64,000 nt of DNA from Candidatus Azobacteroides sp. (GTDB taxonomy: Bacteria > Bacteroidota > Bacteroidia > Bacteroidales > Azobacteroidaceae). The DNA lies in assembly GCA_009778655.1 (NCBI GenBank), contig WRFZ01000182.1, positions 47,680 to 111,679 of the forward strand, given 5' to 3'. The position numbers and the translations under genes are program-made. Below the pieces are notes generated by a model. That model was not told the origin of the DNA. It searched no databases and worked only from the letters and a program-made list of their open reading frames with translations. Positions 36,117 to 44,117 of this stretch are shown one piece after another (the stretch's first letter is position 1; each line of letters starts with the position of its first letter).

Positions 36117-37904
36117 ATGGCGAAAAAAAGTTGGTTCGATTCGGTTTTACTGTGGAGAGAAAAAAACATCCACGAACGGTATTTTATCTTAATATTGAGT
36201 TTTTTCATCGGAATTTTCACGTCGTTGTCCGCAATTTTACTGAAAGAAACCATTCATTGGATTCAACACTTCTTGACCGCTCGCGCCGAAGTGACCAAAG
36301 CCAATTATTTTTACTTGATTTATCCGATTATCGGGATTCTTCTCACCGGCTTATTTGTAAAATACATTGTCAAAGACGATATCGGTCACGGAATAACCAA
36401 AGTTCTTTATGCAATATCCCAACGGAAAAGCCGGATTAAGCGGCACAATCTTTGGTCGTCGTTAATAGCCAGCGCCATTACGATCGGTTTCGGAGGATCG
36501 GTGGGAGCCGAAGCGCCGATTGTACTGACCGGTTCGGCAATCGGTTCAAATTTAGGCCGTTTGTTCAAAATGGAGCAAAAAACGCTGATGCTATTAGTCG
36601 GATGCGGCGCTGCCGGCGCTATTGCCGGAATTTTCAAAGCGCCGATTGCCGGATTGCTTTTCACGATCGAGGTCTTGATGCTCGACTTGACTACGACGTC
36701 CGTACTGCCGTTACTTATCTCGTCCGTTACGGCCGCTACCGTTTCCTACATCCTGACCGGCATGGAAGCAATGTTCAAATTCGATCAGGAAGAAGTATTT
36801 ATTGTTCAACGTATTCCTTACGTATTTCTGCTTGGAGTCCTTTGCGGCTTGATTGCTCTGTATTTTACCCACGTAACAATTTGGATGGAAGGTAAATTTC
36901 GCCGACTGAAACATTTTCGTCAAAGATTTATCATCGGAACCGTCATTTTAAGCGTACTTATTTTCCTTTTCCCTCCGCTGTACGGCGAAGGCTACGACAC
37001 CATCTCCACCCTTATCGGCAAACAATATGACGGCCTGTTAGACGGAAGTTTATTTTATCGTTTTCAAGATAATTTTTGGGGATTCATCCTGTTCATGCTG
37101 CTGATTGTTTTCACGAAAGTGTTTGCAACGACAGCCACGAACGGAGGCGGCGGCTGCGGAGGAATCTTTGCGCCTTCGCTGTTTTTGGGATCAATTGTCG
37201 GATTTGTATTTTCAGATTCCATGGGACATATTATCCCCGGATTGCATCTTCCGCAAGACAATTTCGCTTTGATGGGCATGGCCGGTATGATGGCGGCCGT
37301 CATGCATTCCCCGTTAACGGCAGTCTTCCTGATTGCCGAACTGACCGGCGGTTTCGCTCTTTTTCTGCCTTTGATGATTGTTTCCATCAGCGCCTATTTC
37401 ACCATCCTGTGTTTCGATCGCTACAGTCTGTATTCCGTCCGTTTGGCACAAAAAGGCGAACTGCTGACTCACCACAAAGACAAAGCCGTATTGACGCTTT
37501 TGAATATTCAGACAATCCTTGAAGACGACATCAAAATAATTCATCCGCAAATGACCTTGGGCGACGTCGTCAAAATTATTGCCGCCTATCGCCGGAATGT
37601 CTTTGCGGTTACGGATGAAAAAAATATCCTGCGCGGAGTAGTTCTGTTAGACGATATTCGAAACATTATGTTTCGTCCGGAATTATACGATCGTTTCAAA
37701 GTGAAAAAATTCATGACTTCGCCTCCCGCCAAAATCATAATTAACATGCCGATGGAAAAAATCATGCGAATTTTCGACGATACGAAAGCGTGGAACCTTC
37801 CGGTCATTGATGAAGAGGGAAAATATCTCGGATTTATTTCCAAATCGAAGATATTCAATGCTTATCGCGAAGTTTTGGTGGAAAATTTTTCGGATGACGG
37901 TTAA
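36117..37904 (+). CDS. ClC-type chloride channel/antiporter with CBS domains
   Basis: The 595-residue protein has the ClC core (about 20-430), with GFGGSVGAEAPIVLTGSAIGS carrying the gating Glu132 (the family pattern is GxEGP; here the last Gly is Ala), GAAGAIAGIFKAPIAGLLF, and TNGGGGCGGIFAPSLFLGSIVG. Two CBS domains follow (about 455-590, IIHPQMTLGDVVKIIAAYRR and the later KFMTSPPAKIIINM), a likely nucleotide-sensing module. It moves Cl- (possibly in exchange for H+) across the inner membrane. Its 3' end overlaps the convergent AraC gene by four bases. Confidence 0.9.
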   Translation: MAKKSWFDSVLLWREKNIHERYFILILSFFIGIFTSLSAILLKETIHWIQHFLTARAEVTKANYFYLIYPIIGILLTGLFVKYIVKDDIGHGITKVLYAISQRKSRIKRHNLWSSLIASAITIGFGGSVGAEAPIVLTGSAIGSNLGRLFKMEQKTLMLLVGCGAAGAIAGIFKAPIAGLLFTIEVLMLDLTTTSVLPLLISSVTAATVSYILTGMEAMFKFDQEEVFIVQRIPYVFLLGVLCGLIALYFTHVTIWMEGKFRRLKHFRQRFIIGTVILSVLIFLFPPLYGEGYDTISTLIGKQYDGLLDGSLFYRFQDNFWGFILFMLLIVFTKVFATTATNGGGGCGGIFAPSLFLGSIVGFVFSDSMGHIIPGLHLPQDNFALMGMAGMMAAVMHSPLTAVFLIAELTGGFALFLPLMIVSISAYFTILCFDRYSLYSVRLAQKGELLTHHKDKAVLTLLNIQTILEDDIKIIHPQMTLGDVVKIIAAYRRNVFAVTDEKNILRGVVLLDDIRNIMFRPELYDRFKVKKFMTSPPAKIIINMPMEKIMRIFDDTKAWNLPVIDEEGKYLGFISKSKIFNAYREVLVENFSDDG

Positions 37905-38881
37905 GCCCCGTTTTTCCTTTTGTGCGACTTGGCGAGTTTAATATATTCTTTTGGCGTAACACCCTCAAATTGCTTGAAAACGCGGTTAAAAGTGCTTTGA
38001 TATTTAAAGCCCGACTGCGAATACAAGTGATTAATTGTAAATTTTTCACCCTCGCCCTGCAAAATTCTTTCTTTAATCGCTTGAACTCGGTATCTGTTTA
38101 TCATATTTGAAAAATTTTCGCCTTTACCGTAATATTTTATGGCGTAATAAATATAATTGACATTCGTATTCAGATGTTCGGCAAGTTCAAGCTCCGACAA
38201 ATTGGGAGAACGCCACATTCTTTCCTGCTCCATTGCCGTAACAATGCCTTCATAAATTGCCGAATATTTGTCTTTTTCATTTTGTTGCGCCTCATTATTT
38301 TCGCGTTCCAATTCGCGTTTCAATTTATCTTTAGCTCTTTCCATCCGAAAAATACTAAAAAACGAATAAATAACCAACGAAAAAAAAGAAATTAACTGGG
38401 CACGTTCCAAAGACTGAAGTTGTCGTGTGGTAAATTGAATAATTACTATTTTTCTCAACGTATATTTCAAAAAACCGGTAATTATCAGCGCCGCCAAGCT
38501 AACTAACGAATAGACGAACGCCACTTTGCCGTTGGTTAAAAAAAGTATAACACAGGGCGGTATGCTAAGATAATAGATTGCTGCAACAGAGTTGCTTTGG
38601 TAACATAATAAAGCATTCAGTATTATCGCCAAATAGCAGATAAACATATAAAAAGGATGTAATACAATCAATTTTTGAAATGCAGGCAGCGAATACCATA
38701 TAAATACGATAAGGAACAGATTGACAGATAATGAAAAGCATTGCAGAAACGCAAAAAAAACAAAATTATTGGTAAATAAAAATATGCTGAAAAAAGAATA
38801 AATAATTGAAAGAAGCCCTAAAAACCCGATAAACAGGAGGGCTTTCACTTTATTGAGATATATTTCCACAGATTCAGTCAT
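37901..38881 (-). CDS. Membrane-anchored AraC-family transcriptional regulator
   Basis: From the ATG at 38881 (MTESVEIYLNKVKALLFIG) the product has 326 residues: about six N-terminal membrane helices (20-190), a coiled-coil linker (RAKDKLKRELERENNEAQQN), and a C-terminal AraC double HTH (about 235-325; ELELAEHLNTNVNYIYYAIK, YSQSGFKYQSTFNRVFKQFE, GVTPKEYIKL). The frame extends upstream to 38929, but a -7 box TACCTTTG (complement of 38909-38916) lies within that extension, so the later start is preferred. It probably senses a membrane or envelope signal and, given four direct repeats just upstream, controls its own promoter or the divergent region. Confidence 0.8.
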   Translation of the reverse strand: MTESVEIYLNKVKALLFIGFLGLLSIIYSFFSIFLFTNNFVFFAFLQCFSLSVNLFLIVFIWYSLPAFQKLIVLHPFYMFICYLAIILNALLCYQSNSVAAIYYLSIPPCVILFLTNGKVAFVYSLVSLAALIITGFLKYTLRKIVIIQFTTRQLQSLERAQLISFFSLVIYSFFSIFRMERAKDKLKRELERENNEAQQNEKDKYSAIYEGIVTAMEQERMWRSPNLSELELAEHLNTNVNYIYYAIKYYGKGENFSNMINRYRVQAIKERILQGEGEKFTINHLYSQSGFKYQSTFNRVFKQFEGVTPKEYIKLAKSHKRKNGA

Positions 38882-38908
38882 TTTTAAAATAATAATTAAA
38901 ATAAAATA

Positions 38909-38916
38909 CAAAGGTA
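38909..38916 (-). promoter_or_regulatory. -7 promoter box of the AraC gene
   Basis: TACCTTTG on the minus strand fits TAnnTTTG and lies about 28 bases before the chosen ATG. Direct repeats at 38923-39004 take the place of the -33 element. Confidence 0.55.
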
Positions 38917-38922
38917 CAACTC

Positions 38923-39004
38923 TTTTCAAAAAAAGACACTATATTTTCAAAAAAAGAGACAATTTTTTTTCAGAAAAAGACACTCCTTTTCAAAAAAAAA
39001 GAAA
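38923..39004. repeat. Four imperfect direct repeats upstream of the AraC gene
   Basis: TTTTCAAAAAAAGACACT (38923-38940), TTTTCAAAAAAAGAGACA (38944-38961), TTTTCAGAAAAAGACACT (38967-38984) and TTTTCAAAAAAAAAGAAA (38987-39004) recur with starts 20-23 bases apart, about two helical turns. Confidence 0.8.
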
Positions 39005-39222
39005 TTAACAAATTATATGATTTTTTATTAAAACGAAACAAGCGGAATATTAAAATTAACTTATTTAATATATTATATACCATTATATTATAAAAAAACA
39101 TAAAAATTATTAAATACAAAAAATAACTGTATTTATTTAATATATTTTTGCAAAAAGTCAAAGAATCATATATTTTCGTCACAATTTATTAGATGAAACA
39201 AATTTTCGGTTAAAAACAAATT

Positions 39223-39258
39223 AATGAAATACGCCTATTTAATGAAATACGCCTATTT
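39223..39258. repeat. Exact 18-bp tandem duplication
   Basis: AATGAAATACGCCTATTT occurs twice in direct succession. The surrounding 39005-39293 is AT-rich and shows no gene. Confidence 0.9.
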
Positions 39259-39293
39259 AAATTCATTATGCACAAAGAAAAACGAAGAGATTA

Positions 39294-39454
39294 TTTCCAA
39301 CAAGTCTCCCTGTCATCATATTTATACTTTTGTTAGTAATTAAGTCTTTCCGTAGAGTGTAAAGTTAGGGTTTTTGTGAAAAAATGAAGCTTTCATAACA
39401 CAATCCGGATGTCAATATAAAATTAAACGATCAGACAGGGAGAGGCGTTGGAAA
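39294..39454. repeat. 21-bp inverted repeat pair around a promoter-like box (possible invertible segment)
   Basis: Left arm 39294-39314 (TTTCCAAC-3 bases-TCTCCCTGTC) and right arm 39434-39454 (GACAGGGAGA-3 bases-GTTGGAAA) match as complements at 18 of 21 positions. They enclose 119 bases that include TACTTTTG (39325-39332), a -7 box directed at the gene at 39519. No recombinase gene is adjacent. Confidence 0.65.
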
Positions 39455-39518
39455 CTAAAAACGAAAAGATACGAGTGATGTAAATTAATTAAGAGTATGT
39501 TAAATTATAATTAAGAGT

Positions 39519-41372
39519 ATGAAAAAAGTTTATTTATTTTTATTATGTGTAACTGTTTCTGCTATCAGCATGAATGCGCAGGTAACAATCGGTGAAACAA
39601 CCGAACCGCAAAGTTTTTCGATTCTTGAATTGAGAAGCAAAGACAGAGGGTTGCGTTTGCCGCAATTAACTACGGAACAACGCGATGCGATAGCGGATTT
39701 AAAGAACAACGCAGAGGCTGTCGGATTGCATATCTACAACACCGACACCAATTGCGAGGAGTATTGGAACGGCAATGAATGGATAAGCCTCTGCCAAGCC
39801 TCCTCAAATCCCGAAGTAACGATTCCGGCTGAAGCGTGCAGCAGAATCCGCGTGTATGGTCAGTATTATGCAAATTCGCCGCTAAACAGCACGAATTATA
39901 TGGTAATACCGGTCACGGTTACCCAAAAAGGCAATTACAACATTATTGCCAACGGTAACAACGGGTATTATTTCCAAGCAAGCGGCGTGTTTGATACAAC
40001 AGGTTCCTTCGACCTGCAACTCGAAGGAATGGGAACTCCGGCCATCAATCAAACCGACCAAATTGTGATTACCTGCAACGGCACGTCAATAGCTTCGTGC
40101 GATATTAAGGTTGTGGTAGCGGCGCTTACAATGGGCTATCGCGTGGATTGCGACAGTATCTCGGTGCAAGGCTCGTATCAGACAAGATCGTTTATGGATG
40201 GCAGTAATTTCGTGAAAATACCCATCGAAGTCCTGCAAACCGGGCTTACCTCAGTCACGACCGATGCTCAAAACGGGATCAAATTTTCCGGAACTCAAAC
40301 GCTGAGCGCTTACGGACCCGATACGCTTGTTCTGAGGGCAGACGGAAGCCCCCGGCAGGAAGGAACCTACCGGTTTACGTTTACCACCGATGGAAGCCTT
40401 AAAACCACTTGCAGTTTCTCCGTAGATTTCTTTTCTACATTAGGCTCTTTCAACGACCCTGCCTGCAATTGTATGGCCATTTACAACGAAAGACCCTTTG
40501 CAACGAACGGCGAATACTGGCTGCAAGATTGCGTAGTTACTACCGGCGATGTATCTCCAACCCGGACTTTTTGCGACATCGTAGGAGGCGGGTGGACGCT
40601 GGTATGGTCGTATTCAGAAAACACTGCCCGCAATACTTATGTTCAAAGTACATCATCGGGAGGCACGGGACGGACTAATACGATGATAGTAGAGGGATCC
40701 TATTATGCGGTTTTTGTTGACAGGCCGATAAACAGAATTACCGATTCGGTAGCCAACGATGGACCGACCAACTATAGAATTCCTTACGAAAACTTCCGCT
40801 TGAACAAAAACGAGTGGCTTAATCTTCCGTCAACCAACACTTCTCAAATGAAAGTTCGCATCGCCGATAATCCTACCGATATGAACGACGAATGGGGGCT
40901 AAATAATTATGCAATAATCAGTCCGAGAACTGTGGCGGAAAACCCGTTAAGAACTAACTTCGCCGATAATCGTTCTTATGTTCCCACTACCGGTATGATT
41001 TATGGAAAGCGTTGGCAAGTAAGCGGTTCCGGCGCTAATTATGGCGGTTGGGATGAAGTGACCGGCTCACGCGGCATACTTTTGTATAACAGCAACGGTT
41101 ATTGTACGCACTGGGATTGGGGTAATTTAGGCAGTAGCGCTCTTTTTGACGTGACGCCGAACCGTGGCGGAGCGAGCAATCAGATAAGTATAAACAATAT
41201 AAACAATTCGTTCGGATGGTTTGGAGAAACTCAGCCGAATCATCACTTCGGCAAGTGCGGCGCTACCGGAGATGATTACAGTTTCAGCACCAGAACTTGT
41301 GGGAATGGCGACTTATATCCTCACAGTTTCAATAATGGACAAGGACGTTATTTGCAGTGGTTTGTAAGGTAA
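39519..41372 (+). CDS. Large secreted protein with fibrinogen-like C-terminal domain
   Basis: The 617-residue protein starts with a signal peptide (MKKVYLFLLCVTVSAISMNAQ), followed by a Bacteroidales surface-protein lead (SILELRSKDRGLRLPQLTTE, ending ENAEGLHIYNT-like NAEAVGLHIYNTDTN) and two beta-rich modules (about 105-190 and 195-310). Residues about 320-617 resemble a fibrinogen C-terminal-like (FReD) fold: GEYWLQDC, TFCDIVGGGWTLVWSYSE, and a Trp/Gly-rich end with HHFGKCGATGDDYSFSTRTC. No sorting domain of type A is seen. It may be a surface lectin or adhesin. It lies downstream of a possible invertible promoter segment. The domain call is from pattern only. Confidence 0.65.
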   Translation: MKKVYLFLLCVTVSAISMNAQVTIGETTEPQSFSILELRSKDRGLRLPQLTTEQRDAIADLKNNAEAVGLHIYNTDTNCEEYWNGNEWISLCQASSNPEVTIPAEACSRIRVYGQYYANSPLNSTNYMVIPVTVTQKGNYNIIANGNNGYYFQASGVFDTTGSFDLQLEGMGTPAINQTDQIVITCNGTSIASCDIKVVVAALTMGYRVDCDSISVQGSYQTRSFMDGSNFVKIPIEVLQTGLTSVTTDAQNGIKFSGTQTLSAYGPDTLVLRADGSPRQEGTYRFTFTTDGSLKTTCSFSVDFFSTLGSFNDPACNCMAIYNERPFATNGEYWLQDCVVTTGDVSPTRTFCDIVGGGWTLVWSYSENTARNTYVQSTSSGGTGRTNTMIVEGSYYAVFVDRPINRITDSVANDGPTNYRIPYENFRLNKNEWLNLPSTNTSQMKVRIADNPTDMNDEWGLNNYAIISPRTVAENPLRTNFADNRSYVPTTGMIYGKRWQVSGSGANYGGWDEVTGSRGILLYNSNGYCTHWDWGNLGSSALFDVTPNRGGASNQISINNINNSFGWFGETQPNHHFGKCGATGDDYSFSTRTCGNGDLYPHSFNNGQGRYLQWFVR

Positions 41373-41399
41373 ATCACGTCAAGGTACAGTAACAAATGA

Positions 41400-41461
41400 T
41401 TCGGCGTAGTCGTTTATAAAAAAGGATTTCATCCCTCCTAATTATAAATGACTACGCCGAA
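41400..41461. terminator. Long hairpin between convergent genes
   Basis: Arms 41400-41419 (TTCGGCGTAGTCGTTTATAA) and 41442-41461 pair at 19 of 20 positions, with a 22-base loop holding a GGAT/ATCC mini-stem. It lies between the fibrinogen-like gene and rplS, so it probably terminates both directions; U-tracts are weak. Confidence 0.65.
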
Positions 41462-41506
41462 AATTTGTAATTCGCAATTGACTGCGTCAAACGTAAATTC
41501 GTAATT

Positions 41507-41860
41507 CTAAACTCGTTTTTCTTTGATTCTTGCTTTCTTACCCGTCAATTTACGTAAATAATACAATTTAGCGCGACGCACTTTCCCTACTTTATTGAGA
41601 ACGATACTGTCAATAAACGGAGAATTTAACGGGAAAATACGTTCGACGCCCACGTTTTCCGACATTTTCCGAACGGTGAAGCGCTTTTGGTCGCCATGGC
41701 CGGAAATTTTAATAACCACGCCGCGGTACTGTTGAATACGCTCTTTGTTTCCTTCTCTGATACGGTATGCTACCGTCACGGTATCGCCGCTTTTGAATTT
41801 CGGATGATTCTGCTCATTCGGATTAGCGAACGCTTGTTCTGCTACTTTAATTAAATCCAT
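41507..41860 (-). CDS. rplS: 50S ribosomal protein L19
   Basis: A 117-residue protein with the complete L19 pattern: [80 protein letters not shown]. It sits at the 30S-50S interface. It is alone in its unit, with an upstream hairpin-bearing leader (41861-41942) and a good promoter at 41948-41978. Confidence 0.97.
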   Translation of the reverse strand: MDLIKVAEQAFANPNEQNHPKFKSGDTVTVAYRIREGNKERIQQYRGVVIKISGHGDQKRFTVRKMSENVGVERIFPLNSPFIDSIVLNKVGKVRRAKLYYLRKLTGKKARIKEKRV

Positions 41861-41942
41861 GATTGTTAGCCTTTAATATAAATTTAACTTCCTCGCGCAA
41901 CATCCGCGAGCCACACTTTTCTCGCCAGCGGTTACGTAAAGA
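41861..41942 (-). promoter_or_regulatory. rplS 5' leader with hairpins (possible ribosomal-protein leader)
   Basis: The leader contains a perfect 6-bp stem CTCGCG/CGCGAG (41892-41897 with 41905-41910) and additional GC-rich pairing potential around GGCGAG. A structured leader ahead of a single ribosomal protein gene suggests autoregulation by L19. Confidence 0.4.
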
Positions 41943-41947
41943 GGCGA

Positions 41948-41978
41948 CAAAGATACATTTTTTTTTTGAATTGCGCAA
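41948..41978 (-). promoter_or_regulatory. Promoter of rplS
   Basis: On the minus strand TTG (complement of 41976-41978), 20-base spacer, TATCTTTG (complement of 41948-41955). It starts nine bases beyond the hdrA stop. Confidence 0.6.
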
Positions 41979-41986
41979 CCGAAATT

Positions 41987-43969
41987 TCAGTCTTCTGCCA
42001 TCGCCATCACTTCGGCAAATATCTGTTCGTTGGAAAATCCTTGCATATCAATTGATTTTGAACGACAGAAAGAGACGCAGGTACCACAACCCTGACACAA
42101 TCCGGGATTGACTTGCGCGACGGTTCTTATTACTTCGCCGTTTCGATTCTTAATTTCTTCGCGCACGATTGCTTGATACGGACAAGCGGTTACGCAAAGG
42201 AGACACCCGACGCACGTGGACAGATTGACTGCCGCAATGGTCGGTTCGCGGGTCAGTTCGTTATTCGAAAATAAACCGATCACTTTGGCTGCCGCACCGG
42301 AAGCCGCGCTTACCGTATCCGGAATATCTTTGGGCGCTTGACATGCTCCGCAAAGGTAAATACCGGCGGTATTGGTTTCTACCGGTTTTAATTTGGGATG
42401 CGCTTCGGCAAAAAATTTGTAGGGATCATACGAAACATGTATTTTTTGAGCCAATTCTTCCGCTCCGCTGTTGGACACGCCGGCAGTAGCCAAGACAACC
42501 ATATCCGCTTCAATTTCAACCGGCTTTGCATCTAACAGCGTGTCGGTTCCTCTTACGATTAATTTGCCGTCTTTTTCGTAAATGCGCGCCACCCGTCCGC
42601 GAATGTAGTTGGCGCCGTCTTCTTCAATAGCGCGTCGGACAAATTCTTCGTAATTTTTACCTCCGGCACGAATATCCATATAAAAGACATACGATTCGCC
42701 GTCATGCACTTTGTGTTGATACAACATGGCGTGTTTGGCCGTGTACATACAGCAAATTTTGGAGCAATAGGGCAAACCTTTAGCCGGGTCGCGCGATCCG
42801 GCACAAGCTATAAATACTACTTTTTGAGGAATTTTTCCGTCGGAAGGGCGACGAATTTCGCCCGAAGTGGGTCCGGAAGCGGAAGCCAGCCGTTCAAACT
42901 GCAATCCGGTAATGACATCCGGATATTTTCCGTATCCGTATTCCGGGAAAAAATTCGGTTTAAGTACATCAAACCCCGTCGCCAAAATAAGCGCTCCGAC
43001 TTCTTCCGTAATAAATTCATCTTCTCGATCGAAAAAAATAGATTTTGTTTCGCATACTTTTTGACATACTTTGCATTTGCCGGTTTGGTAATACCGGCAA
43101 TGGGCTCTGTCAATAACCGGTTTGTTTGGAACGGCTTGCGGAAAAGGCGTATAAATAGCGGTACGCATTCCCAGACCTTCGTTAAATTCGCCCGGAATCT
43201 TTTTGGAGGGACATTTGGTTATACACTCGCCGCAACCCGTACAGGTTTTATAATCTACGCTCTTATCTTTCAATCGAATGGTCGCTTTGAAATTACCGAT
43301 AAATCCGTCCAACTTTTCCAATTCGGCATACGTATAAAGGGTGATTTTCGGATGTTGCGCCACATCAACCATACGGGGCGTCAGAATACATTGCGAACAG
43401 TCGAGCGTAGGAAAGGTTTCCGATAATTGCGCCATGTGTCCGCCGATCGAAGGTTCGCGTTCAACCAGAATGACTTGATGTCCCGCATCGGCAATATCGA
43501 GAGCGGCTTGTATTCCGGCAATTCCGCCGCCAAGCACCAACACTTTTTTAGTGATAGGTACTTTAATTGATTGTAAAGGCTTGTTTCGCTTCGTTTTTTC
43601 GACAAGCATACGAACCAGATTAATGGCTTTTTCTGTTGTTTCTTCACTTTTCTCATGCACCCACGAACAATGTTCGCGAATATTGGACATTTCGCACAAA
43701 AAAGGATTGATCCCGGCTTCGGCGCAGGCTCTACGAAAAGTCGGCTCGTGCATGTGCGGCGAACAAGCGGCAACCACTACGCCATCCAAACCTTTTTCGC
43801 GAATAGCATCTTTGATTTTTGTTTGTCCCGGTTCGGAACACATATATTTATAATCGGTGGCAAACTCAACGCCTTCGATTTCAGAGGCTTCTTTTGCCAC
43901 TCTTTCACAATCAACCGTCGCCGCGATGTTTTCACCGCAATGGCAGACAAATACTCCGATTTTTGACAT
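41987..43969 (-). CDS. hdrA: HdrA-like FAD/iron-sulfur oxidoreductase (heterodisulfide reductase subunit A)
   Basis: The 660-residue protein follows HdrA closely. The start MSKIGVFVCHCGENIAATVD is the HdrA N-terminal motif, VVAACSPHMHEPTFRRAC follows, then an FAD-binding Rossmann motif (KKVLVLGGGIAGIQAALDIA, about 141-160) and a CxxCxxC ferredoxin-type motif (CTGCGECITKCPS). The C-terminus has two more [4Fe-4S] motifs (CVGCLLCVTACPYQ and CQGCGTCVSFCRSKS). HdrA is the electron-bifurcating flavin subunit in methanogens and sulfate reducers. No hdrB, hdrC, flox or hydrogenase gene lies nearby, so the partner is unknown. It has its own promoter-like box TACTTTTG (complement of 44001-44008) 32 bases upstream. 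Confidence 0.9.
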   Translation of the reverse strand: MSKIGVFVCHCGENIAATVDCERVAKEASEIEGVEFATDYKYMCSEPGQTKIKDAIREKGLDGVVVAACSPHMHEPTFRRACAEAGINPFLCEMSNIREHCSWVHEKSEETTEKAINLVRMLVEKTKRNKPLQSIKVPITKKVLVLGGGIAGIQAALDIADAGHQVILVEREPSIGGHMAQLSETFPTLDCSQCILTPRMVDVAQHPKITLYTYAELEKLDGFIGNFKATIRLKDKSVDYKTCTGCGECITKCPSKKIPGEFNEGLGMRTAIYTPFPQAVPNKPVIDRAHCRYYQTGKCKVCQKVCETKSIFFDREDEFITEEVGALILATGFDVLKPNFFPEYGYGKYPDVITGLQFERLASASGPTSGEIRRPSDGKIPQKVVFIACAGSRDPAKGLPYCSKICCMYTAKHAMLYQHKVHDGESYVFYMDIRAGGKNYEEFVRRAIEEDGANYIRGRVARIYEKDGKLIVRGTDTLLDAKPVEIEADMVVLATAGVSNSGAEELAQKIHVSYDPYKFFAEAHPKLKPVETNTAGIYLCGACQAPKDIPDTVSAASGAAAKVIGLFSNNELTREPTIAAVNLSTCVGCLLCVTACPYQAIVREEIKNRNGEVIRTVAQVNPGLCQGCGTCVSFCRSKSIDMQGFSNEQIFAEVMAMAED

Positions 43970-44056
43970 ATTATTCTTTCTTTCTATTCCTATCTTTATA
44001 CAAAAGTAATAAATTATTATGGAAAAAGAAAAAAAATCATATAATAATTCAAATCA

Positions 44057-44088
44057 TTTGCCGATATTACGTAAATTACGTAATTTTG
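44057..44088 (+). promoter_or_regulatory. Promoter of the TPR gene
   Basis: TTTG (44057-44060), 20-base spacer, TAATTTTG (44081-44088). This places transcription start near 44095 and supports the ATG at 44118. Confidence 0.7.
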
Positions 44089-44117
44089 CAATGAAAATAA
44101 ATGAAAATCAAAAATTT

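Noticed and set aside
38970..39182. A 70-codon open frame on the minus strand upstream of the AraC gene
   Set aside because: It is made of AT-rich, low-complexity sequence, overlaps the direct repeats, and its product (long runs of F, L, I, N, Y) looks like chance coding.
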